8,374 nt of DNA from Kiloniellales bacterium. Its GTDB lineage: Bacteria; Pseudomonadota; Alphaproteobacteria; Kiloniellales; JAKSBE01. Position numbers and translations under genes: made by a program. The notes under the pieces are model-generated. The model ran no database searches. It was not told the origin of the DNA and saw nothing but the letters and a program-made list of their open reading frames with translations. Positions within the stretch are counted from its first letter, which is position 1. Each line of letters starts with the position of its first letter. Below, piece by piece: positions 1 to 6,386 of the stretch. Location: the NCBI GenBank assembly GCA_030067055.1, contig JASJAL010000127.1:1-8374 (forward strand), given 5' to 3'.

Positions 1-1053
1 GGGGCCGTCCGGGCGGCTGACGACCACCGGCCGGCCGTCGTCCGAGGTCTCCCGGATCTCGATATCGAGCGGGATCTCGCCCAGGAAGTCCATGCCCAGC
101 TTTTCGGCCTCTCGGCGGGCGCCGCCGTGACCGAAGATGTGGCTCTCGTGGCTGCAGTTCGGGCACACGAAGGTGCTCATGTTCTCGATGATGCCGAGGA
201 CCGGGATGTCGACCTTGCGGAACATGTTGAGGCCCTTCTTGGCGTCGATCAGGGCGATGTCCTGCGGGGTCGAGACGATGACCGCGCCGGCCAGGGGCAC
301 CTGCTGGGCCATTGTCAGCTGGGCATCCCCGGTGCCCGGGGGCATGTCGACCACCAGGATGTCGAGCTCGCCCCAGTCGACGTCGCGCAGCATCTGCTGC
401 AGGGCGCTCTGGACCATGGGGCCGCGCCAGATCATCGGCGTGTCCTCGGGCACCAGGAAGCCGATCGACATGCACTTCACCCCAAAGTTCTCCATGGGCA
501 ACAGGGTCTTGCCGTCGGGAGACTGGGGCTTGCCCGAAATACCCAGCATCCGCGGCTGGGAGGGGCCGTAGATGTCGGCGTCCAGGACCCCGACCTTGAG
601 GCCCCGGATTGCGAGCGCCAGGGCCAGGTTGGTCGCCGTGGTCGACTTGCCGACGCCGCCCTTGCCGCTGGCTACGGCGACGATCGAGCGGACGCCCGGC
701 ACCAGGGCGCGCTCCGGGCCCTGGTGCCGGGCCGGAGCCTGGCCCGGACCCTGGGCGACCCGCCGCGGCTGGCCCTCCGGCGGGGCGGCGCCGCCCGCGG
801 CGGCCTTTTCGGCGGTCAGCACGGCGGTTACTGAGGACACGCCGGACAGGGCCAGGACCCTTTGCTCGGCCTCCTTGCGCAGGGGTTCCAGCGCCGGACC
901 CTGGCGCGGGTCGACCTCGATCGCGAATCCGACGTTGCCGTCCCTGACCACGACCCCGTTGACCATGTTGAGGGCCACGATGTCCTGACCGCGATCCGGC
1001 TCGATCACGGTTTTCAGCGCCTCCAACACCTGCGCCTCGGTTACCCGGCTCAT
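1..1053 (-). CDS. mrp: Mrp/ApbC/NBP35-family Fe-S cluster carrier ATPase, 3'-truncated by the window edge
   Basis: Reading leftward from ATG at 1053, 351 codons run without a stop to base 1. Residues about 5-80 form a MIP18 (DUF59) domain. An Ala/Pro/Gly-rich linker follows (about 84-120), then a ParA/MinD-like P-loop ATPase. The deviant Walker A GKGGVGKS is at residues 130-137 (bases 643-666), and the DMPPGTGD motif marks the Walker B region. A CPNC pair at residues 297-300 is the CxxC that bridges an Fe-S cluster between two subunits in this family. The visible end (LGEIPLDIEIRE...) is close to the family C-terminus, so I estimate 20-30 residues are missing. By family knowledge it is a cytosolic scaffold or carrier that delivers Fe-S clusters to apoproteins. 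A GGAG lies 9 bases before the ATG, supporting this start. It is transcribed divergently from hflK. The family call is near certain; the name mrp versus apbC is only convention. Confidence 0.96.
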   Translation of the reverse strand, partial: MSRVTEAQVLEALKTVIEPDRGQDIVALNMVNGVVVRDGNVGFAIEVDPRQGPALEPLRKEAEQRVLALSGVSSVTAVLTAEKAAAGGAAPPEGQPRRVAQGPGQAPARHQGPERALVPGVRSIVAVASGKGGVGKSTTATNLALALAIRGLKVGVLDADIYGPSQPRMLGISGKPQSPDGKTLLPMENFGVKCMSIGFLVPEDTPMIWRGPMVQSALQQMLRDVDWGELDILVVDMPPGTGDAQLTMAQQVPLAGAVIVSTPQDIALIDAKKGLNMFRKVDIPVLGIIENMSTFVCPNCSHESHIFGHGGARREAEKLGMDFLGEIPLDIEIRETSDDGRPVVVSRPDGP

Positions 1054-1222
1054 CCTTGAAAACTCCGCATAATTCCCGATATGCCCGACAGAGGCGGTAG
1101 AAAACTGCCCAGGCCGGATCGGCTGGTCGGTTAAACTGGCGTTGACGACCCCTTAGCTCATATATGACAAAGCGCCGGCCCTTTGTAGGCATGGCCCTTC
1201 TGGATAGCGAGGATTCTTCACG
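1054..1222. promoter_or_regulatory. Divergent mrp/hflK intergenic region with candidate promoter elements
   Basis: These 169 bases must carry the promoters of both flanking genes. For hflK, TTGACG at 1142-1147 is a good -35 box. The -10 is unclear: an AT-rich TATATG follows at 1161-1166, and TATGAC at 1163-1168 gives a short 15-base spacer. TTAA (1131-1134), seven bases, then TTGAC (1142-1146) resembles the CtrA site TTAA-N7-TTAAC with one mismatch and overlaps the -35. On the mrp side, an AATTAT-like element lies shortly before the mrp start without a convincing -35. The hflK ribosome binding site is GAGG at 1209-1212, 10 bases before its ATG. Exact promoter positions are inference. Confidence 0.45.
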
Positions 1223-2395
1223 ATGCCCTGGAAATCTCAAGGCGGTGGCGGCGGCGGCAATGGTGGCGGCCCCTGGGGCGGTGGCTCGTCCGGAGGTGGC
1301 GGTGGCGGACAAGGCCCCTGGGGCCGGGGAACCGGCGGCGGCGGCGGTGGTCCTCGCCCGCCCGACATCGACGATTTGATTCGCCGCGGCCAGGATCGCA
1401 TGAAGAACGTTCTGCCCTCCGGGATGGGTGGCAGCTCCGGCTTCGTGCTGATTGCCGGCATCCTGGTGGCGGTCTGGCTCGCGACCGGCTTCTATCAGGT
1501 GAGACCGGGCGAACAAGGAGTGGTTCTGCGGTTTGGAGAGTGGGTCAATCAGGACGCCCTCGACCCGCCGGGCCTGCATTGGCACCTGCCCTATCCGATC
1601 GAATCCGTCGAGACGCCCCAGGTCGATATCGTGCGGCAGATCAACGTCGGATTTCAGCGTCGCGGCGACGGCGTGGGCGGCAAGATCGACCGCTCGGAAG
1701 AGAGCCTCATGCTGACCGGCGATCAGAACATCATCGACATCGATTTCAGCGTGCAGTGGCGGATCGATAACGCCGGCCAGTACCTGTTCAACATCCGCGA
1801 CCCCGAGGCGACCATCAAGCTGGCGGCCGAGAGCGCGATGCGCGAGGTGATCGGTCGAACCGACATCCAGCCGGCTCTGAGCACCGAAAAGGAGAACATC
1901 GCGGCCAAGGCGCGCGAAAGCCTGCAACGTGTCCTCGACGAGTACCAGTCCGGTGTGGCGATCACCGCGGTCAACCTCCAGGACGTGCAGCCGCCCAAGC
2001 AGGTCGCCGACGCCTTCGAGGACGTGCAGCGGGCCCGCCAGGATCAGGATACCAAGATCAACCAGGCCGATGCCTACCGGAACCGCATCATCCCCGAGGC
2101 ACGAGGTGAAGCGACGCGCGTGATCCAGGGCGCCAACGCCTACCGCGACCGCATCATCAAGGAGTCGCAGGGCGAAGCCGAACGCTTCGTCAAGGTCTAC
2201 AACGCCTACAAGGAGAATCCGGACGTGACCCGGCGGCGGCTCTATCTGGAAACCGTGCAAAAGGTGCTCCAGGACACCGACAAGGTGATCATGGACAGCG
2301 GCAGCTCGGCAGTTCCTTACCTGCCGCTCGATCAATTGCGCCGGGGCCGCACGGGTGCGCCCGAGACCGCGCGCAATCCGGACTCCAAGCAGTAG
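1223..2395 (+). CDS. hflK: HflK, SPFH-domain subunit of the HflKC membrane complex
   Basis: The protein has 390 residues, normal for HflK. Residues 1-43 are an extreme Gly-rich cytosolic segment with two GPWG motifs, followed by the DDLIRRGQDR stretch typical of HflK. One transmembrane helix lies at about 73-91. The Band-7/SPFH domain covers about 92-265, and a long Ala/Glu/Arg helix follows at about 265-330. In E. coli HflK and HflC alternate in a large periplasmic cage that encloses FtsH hexamers and restrains their degradation of membrane proteins; the same role is inferred here. The ATG at 1223 has GAGG 10 bases upstream and preserves the full Gly-rich start. hflC begins 20 bases after the stop, so the pair is surely one operon. 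The tail after about 365 is polar and probably disordered. FtsH itself is not in the window. Confidence 0.97.
   Translation: MPWKSQGGGGGGNGGGPWGGGSSGGGGGGQGPWGRGTGGGGGGPRPPDIDDLIRRGQDRMKNVLPSGMGGSSGFVLIAGILVAVWLATGFYQVRPGEQGVVLRFGEWVNQDALDPPGLHWHLPYPIESVETPQVDIVRQINVGFQRRGDGVGGKIDRSEESLMLTGDQNIIDIDFSVQWRIDNAGQYLFNIRDPEATIKLAAESAMREVIGRTDIQPALSTEKENIAAKARESLQRVLDEYQSGVAITAVNLQDVQPPKQVADAFEDVQRARQDQDTKINQADAYRNRIIPEARGEATRVIQGANAYRDRIIKESQGEAERFVKVYNAYKENPDVTRRRLYLETVQKVLQDTDKVIMDSGSSAVPYLPLDQLRRGRTGAPETARNPDSKQ
2072..2158 (+). repeat. Internal 22-residue repeat in the HflK helical region
   Basis: Two 21-base copies at 2072-2092 and 2138-2158 differ at two positions and are offset by exactly 66 bases. 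They encode AYRNRII and AYRDRII, each followed closely by an Arg/Gln-Gly-Glu-Ala motif. A 22-residue period is two hendecads, as expected for the straight coiled coil after the SPFH domain. It is probably structural periodicity plus local duplication, not a mobile repeat. Confidence 0.7.
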
Positions 2396-2415
2396 GCCCC
2401 AGGGAGAATAGTCTG

Positions 2416-3306
2416 ATGCAAGGCAAGAAATCTCTGATCCTGGGGGTTGCGGTCCTGATCCTCGGCTTCGTCGCCTACCTGAGCGTGTTCACTGTTCATC
2501 AGACCCAGCAGGCGGTGGTCCTGCAGTTCGGCGAACTGAAGCGTGTGGTGGATGAGCCCGGCTTGGGCGTTAAACTCCCCTGGCAAGACATCCGCTTTCA
2601 GGAAAAGCGGGTGCTGAACCTCGATCCGCGGGCCGAAACCATCGTTCTGGCCGATCAGCGCCGAGTGACGGTGGATGCTTTCATCCGCTACCGGATCGTC
2701 AATCCGGAACAGTTCATTCGTGTGGCGATCACCGAGGCCAACCTGCAACTCAAGCTCGAGCCGATCGTCAACAACAAGCTGCGTGCCGTGCTCGGCCAGG
2801 TGCTGTTGACCACGATCCTTTCCGAGGATCGGACCCGCCTGATGCAGCAAATCCGCGAGCAGGTGAACGTCGAGGTCCGACGACCCGCCTCCAATTTCGG
2901 TATCGACGTCCTGGACGTGCGCATCATCCGCGCCGATCTGCTGCCAGAAGTCAGCCAGAACGTTTATGCCCGCATGGAAGCAGAGCGCAAACGCGATGCC
3001 GCGGAGTTTCGTGCCCTTGGCCAGGAGCAGTTCCTGAGGATTACCGCCACGGCCGATCGCGAAGCGACCGTGATCCGGGCCGAAGCCCAGCGTCAGGCGG
3101 AGATCCTCCGTGGTGAAGGCGATGCAGAACGGACCCGAATTCTCAACGAGGCCTACGGTCAGGATCCCGGATTTTTCGAGTTCTATCGATCGATGCAGGC
3201 CTACGAGGCGTCCATCGGGCCGGACAACTCGATGCTCGTGATCCCTCCGACCAATGAATTCTTCAACTATTTCAATAATCCCGCCGGCCAGCCCGGCAAC
3301 CAATAG
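2416..3306 (+). CDS. hflC: HflC, SPFH-domain partner of HflK
   Basis: The protein has 296 residues, the usual HflC length. A short basic N-terminus (MQGKK) precedes one transmembrane helix at about 6-25, which places the bulk of the protein in the periplasm. The SPFH domain covers about 26-185. The region from about 185 (RMEAERKRDA, then RAEAQRQAEI and GEGDAERTRI) is the characteristic HflC helix, and FFEFYRSMQAYE is a strong family signature. HflC pairs with HflK to form the cage around FtsH; it was once annotated as a protease but has no protease active site. AGGGAG at 2401-2406 sits 9 bases before the ATG. The gene is 20 bases downstream of hflK and 56 bases upstream of the DUF2065 gene, so co-transcription of all three is likely. 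Confidence 0.97.
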   Translation: MQGKKSLILGVAVLILGFVAYLSVFTVHQTQQAVVLQFGELKRVVDEPGLGVKLPWQDIRFQEKRVLNLDPRAETIVLADQRRVTVDAFIRYRIVNPEQFIRVAITEANLQLKLEPIVNNKLRAVLGQVLLTTILSEDRTRLMQQIREQVNVEVRRPASNFGIDVLDVRIIRADLLPEVSQNVYARMEAERKRDAAEFRALGQEQFLRITATADREATVIRAEAQRQAEILRGEGDAERTRILNEAYGQDPGFFEFYRSMQAYEASIGPDNSMLVIPPTNEFFNYFNNPAGQPGNQ

Positions 3307-3351
3307 GGTGCGTGCCAACAAGAGCTTCGGAGGACAGGCACAGCGGACCGC

Positions 3352-3358
3352 GGTGATC
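3352..3358 (+). promoter_or_regulatory. Ribosome binding site fixing the DUF2065 start
   Basis: GGTGATC matches the downstream half of the extended Shine-Dalgarno complement of the 16S 3' end and ends 4 bases before ATG 3363. An in-frame TGA at 3354-3356 excludes any earlier start. The GGAGG at 3329-3333 is too far upstream to serve this ATG. Confidence 0.55.
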
Positions 3359-3362
3359 GGCC

Positions 3363-3548
3363 ATGACGGAGCTCTTGACGGCGCTGGCGCTGGTGCTGGT
3401 CATCGAGGGCCTGGCCTGGGCCTTGTTTCCGGACCAGATCCGGCGTGCGATCGGCCAGCTCTCGGAGCTGCCCCCGGAAGTCCTGCGGGGCGGCGGCCTG
3501 GCGGCGGCGGCACTTGGCGCCGTCTTCGTATGGTTGCTTCGCGGCTAG
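3363..3548 (+). CDS. DUF2065 family small membrane protein (YjeT-like)
   Basis: This 61-residue protein is almost entirely two hydrophobic helices, about residues 4-23 and 43-59. Between them lies a short polar stretch with LFPDQIRRAIGQL and a PPEVLR turn. The pattern EGLAWALFPD...LR..GL..A..G...LW is the signature of DUF2065. By recalled gene order, E. coli yjeT also follows hflC, so the linkage is old and suggests a role at the HflKC-FtsH complex. No biochemical activity is known to me, and none should be inferred from the sequence. It ends with TAG at 3546-3548 and is probably the last gene of the hflKC transcript, although read-through into the protease gene cannot be excluded. Confidence 0.9.
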   Translation: MTELLTALALVLVIEGLAWALFPDQIRRAIGQLSELPPEVLRGGGLAAAALGAVFVWLLRG

Positions 3549-3704
3549 ATGCCTAGGGGGCGAAACGGCCACAAATCCGCCCAGATCGTGCGAAAACATG
3601 AAAAGGCTGGCTTGATGGGATTTGGCCCGGTTCCGATTCCACCGTGGGGTCGCTGGGGCCGGCGAAATCCGATCCAGTTCAACGTCTTGGGACCTTTCAG
3701 CGGT

Positions 3705-3734
3705 CGAGCTTCGTGGCGGCGAGCTTCGGCGCGG
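3705..3734 (+). repeat. Tandem 15-bp direct repeat upstream of the Do protease promoter
   Basis: CGAGCTTCG occurs at 3705-3713 and 3720-3728. The full 15-base units (3705-3719 and 3720-3734) match at 13 of 15 positions. The second unit ends 13 bases before the TTGACA at 3748, a common place for an activator site. It may instead be a chance duplication. Confidence 0.6.
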
Positions 3735-3747
3735 AAGGATCCTTGGC

Positions 3748-3776
3748 TTGACACAGCGTTGCCGTCAACCACATCC
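3748..3776 (+). promoter_or_regulatory. Candidate promoter of the Do protease gene
   Basis: TTGACA at 3748-3753 is a perfect -35 box. At 17 bases the -10 position reads ACATCC, which is poor for the housekeeping sigma factor. Read as CTTGAC (3747-3752), 16 bases, then CCACATCC (3769-3776), it resembles the heat-shock sigma-32 pattern, with five of the seven specified bases of CCCCATNT. A stress-induced promoter would suit this protease. The sigma-factor assignment is inference. An alternative start site could lie further down, using TATATC at 3815-3820 as -10, but I found no good -35 for it. Confidence 0.4.
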
Positions 3777-3790
3777 CACGTGGGATTTTT
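3773..3790 (+). terminator. Palindrome ATCCCACGTGGGAT with T run: weak terminator or operator
   Basis: Bases 3773-3786 are a perfect 14-bp palindrome followed by four more T (3787-3790), giving TTTTT from 3786. As RNA it makes only a five-pair stem with a four-base loop, a weak intrinsic terminator for the upstream hflKC-DUF2065 transcript. As DNA its CACGTG core lies over the -10/+1 area of the candidate promoter at 3748, which would suit a dimeric repressor. The sequence alone does not decide between these. Confidence 0.4.
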
Positions 3791-3834
3791 CGGTATGGTT
3801 AACGAAATAGTTGCTATATCGAAGCGATGTCCTG

Positions 3835-3870
3835 AGGGTGGCGACCCTGCCCGAGGGGCAAGAGCTGGAG
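3835..3870 (+). promoter_or_regulatory. Tandem hairpins and Shine-Dalgarno in the Do protease leader
   Basis: AGGGT (3835-3839) pairs with ACCCT (3844-3848) around a GGCG loop. TGCCC (3848-3852) pairs with GGGCA (3856-3860) around GAG. The two stems share T3848 and end 6 bases before the Shine-Dalgarno GGAG at 3867-3870. They do not cover that GGAG, so a simple masking RNA thermometer is not supported by this fold. They may stabilise the leader or be chance in GC-rich DNA. Confidence 0.35.
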
Positions 3871-3877
3871 AAGAAAG

Positions 3878-5392
<1,515 letters not shown>

Positions 5393-5415
5393 TCCTTAAA
5401 CGCAATCGAGGCTTC

Positions 5416-5454
5416 GACGCGCGGTCGCTTTCCGGCGGCCGCGCGTCAGCTTTT
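5416..5454 (+). terminator. Rho-independent terminator after the Do protease gene
   Basis: GACGCGCGG (5416-5424) and CCGCGCGTC (5439-5447) form a perfect 9-bp stem with a 14-base loop, followed by AGCTTTT (5448-5454). It starts 24 bases after the protease stop. The right arm overlaps the serB stop codon (5446-5448), so this element ends the plus-strand transcript inside the convergent gene. On the minus strand no T run follows the stem, so it is a poorer terminator for serB. Confidence 0.75.
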
Positions 5455-6336
5455 GAACTCGGATTTGCGGAAGCCCTGCAAGTAGAGCAATGCGGTCAGA
5501 TCGCCGTGGTCGAGGCTGACGTCCGCAGCCTGGCGCAGCGTTGCCTTGGGCCGGTAGCCGACGCCGAGACCGGCGGCCCGGATCATGTCGAGATCGTTGG
5601 CGCCGTCCCCGACCGCGCAGGTCGTAGCCAGGCCCACACCCTGCTCCGCGGCCAGGGATTCCAGAGCCTCGAGCTTGGCGGCGCGATCGAGGATCGGCGG
5701 CGCCACCTCGCCGGTCAGCTTGCCGTCCTCAATCATCAGCCGGTTGGCCTGCTGCCGGTCGAAGCCGCAGGCCTCGCCGACCGGCCCGGTGAAGCAGGTG
5801 AAACCGCCTGAAACCAAGGCCGTCGCGGTGCCCGCTGCCCGCAGTGTCTGCACCAGTGTCCGGGCACCGGGGTTCAGGGTCACGCCTCCGGCCATCTCTT
5901 CGAGCAGGCTGACCGGCTGGCCGGCCAGCAGGCCGACCCTGGCCCGCAGCGCCTCGGCAAAGTCCAGCTCCCCGTTCATGGCCCGGGCGGTGATCGGGGC
6001 CACTCGGTCCGCAATCCCGAGGCGTGCGGCCAGTTCGTCCAGCATCTCCTCGGCGATGATGGTCGATTCCATGTCCGCGACCAGCAGCCGCTTGCGGCGC
6101 CCGTCTCGCGCCAAGACGCCGAGGTCGACCGGGGTGCCGTCCAGGGCGCTCAGGGCGGTCCTGCGAGCCTGCTGGGGGTCTATGCCCGCGAAGGGCAGGT
6201 CGCAGGCCTCGGCCTCGGCCAGCCAGTCCACGGCCCCGCGGGTCGCCCCTGAGGCCGCCAGGTCTGCCGCGACCCGATCTATCAGGGCTTGTCCGAGGTC
6301 GCCGGGGGCGGCGATAAGCGTGACGACATGGTCCAT
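5446..6336 (-). CDS. serB: Phosphoserine phosphatase SerB (HAD superfamily)
   Basis: The protein has 296 residues. Residues 1-80 are the variable N-terminal part found in proteobacterial SerB. The HAD core follows: motif I DMESTIIAEE with nucleophile Asp88, motif II Ser176 in LVSGG, motif III Lys221, and motif IV GDGANDLDM at 243-251 for Mg binding. Glu97, Phe126 and Arg133 match the phosphoserine-binding positions known from the Methanocaldococcus enzyme. It hydrolyses O-phosphoserine to serine in the cytosol, the last step of serine synthesis. Unusual: the acid/base Asp two residues after the nucleophile is Glu90 (codon GAA at 6067-6069 on the minus strand). All other catalytic positions are intact, so I expect an active enzyme. 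No Shine-Dalgarno precedes the ATG, and the message may be leaderless. It converges on the Do protease gene and diverges from miaA. Confidence 0.95.
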   Translation of the reverse strand: MDHVVTLIAAPGDLGQALIDRVAADLAASGATRGAVDWLAEAEACDLPFAGIDPQQARRTALSALDGTPVDLGVLARDGRRKRLLVADMESTIIAEEMLDELAARLGIADRVAPITARAMNGELDFAEALRARVGLLAGQPVSLLEEMAGGVTLNPGARTLVQTLRAAGTATALVSGGFTCFTGPVGEACGFDRQQANRLMIEDGKLTGEVAPPILDRAAKLEALESLAAEQGVGLATTCAVGDGANDLDMIRAAGLGVGYRPKATLRQAADVSLDHGDLTALLYLQGFRKSEFKS

Positions 6337-6343
6337 GGCGGGC

Positions 6344-6373
6344 GATATAGATGGCCGGCCGGTGCGGCGGCAA
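6344..6373 (-). promoter_or_regulatory. Candidate serB promoter giving a leaderless mRNA
   Basis: On the minus strand, TTGCCG (6373-6368) and TATATC (6349-6344) are separated by 18 bases, with four of six matches to each consensus hexamer. TATATC ends 7 bases before the A of the serB ATG at 6336, so transcription would begin at or next to the start codon. The lack of any Shine-Dalgarno before this ATG agrees. The element lies within the 5' end of the longer possible miaA reading frame. Confidence 0.4.
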
Positions 6374-6386
6374 GGGATTTGAGCGG

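Larger units (their letters stand above)
3549..3877 (+). other. 329-base gap between the DUF2065 gene and the Do protease gene: regulatory, no convincing gene
   Basis: Several open frames cross this gap, the longest starting at 3549, but none has a ribosome binding site or a recognisable protein, so I treat it as non-coding. In order it holds an imperfect long hairpin (GGATTT at 3618-3623 against AAATCC at 3665-3670, with partial pairing inside), a tandem 15-bp repeat (3705-3734), a perfect TTGACA (3748-3753), a 14-bp palindrome ending in a T run (3773-3790), GTTAAC (3798-3803), an AT-rich CTATATC (3814-3820) and two small hairpins (3835-3860). This density of signals suggests the protease gene has its own regulated promoter. 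Confidence 0.6.

Noticed and set aside
127..834. A 235-codon plus-strand open frame over mrp, rich in His, Asp, Arg and Gly.
   Set aside because: It is antisense to mrp, which is intact with all motifs; the composition is that of an antisense shadow.
1109..1126. An inverted repeat with a bulge (CCAG-CCG against CGG-CTGG) in the mrp/hflK gap.
   Set aside because: It is short and interrupted, with no T run and no clear relation to a promoter; expected by chance in this composition.
1237..1461. A proline-rich minus-strand open frame (long Pro runs).
   Set aside because: It is the complement of the Gly-rich start of hflK; Gly codons GGN read as Pro on the other strand.
2332..3321. A 329-codon minus-strand open frame over hflC.
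   Set aside because: It is antisense to the clear hflC gene and its length is explained by the codon bias of hflC.
3545..3772. A 75-codon minus-strand open frame in the same gap.
   Set aside because: It has no Shine-Dalgarno, its GTG start abuts the palindrome, and it has no recognisable protein features; open frames of this size are common by chance in GC-rich DNA.
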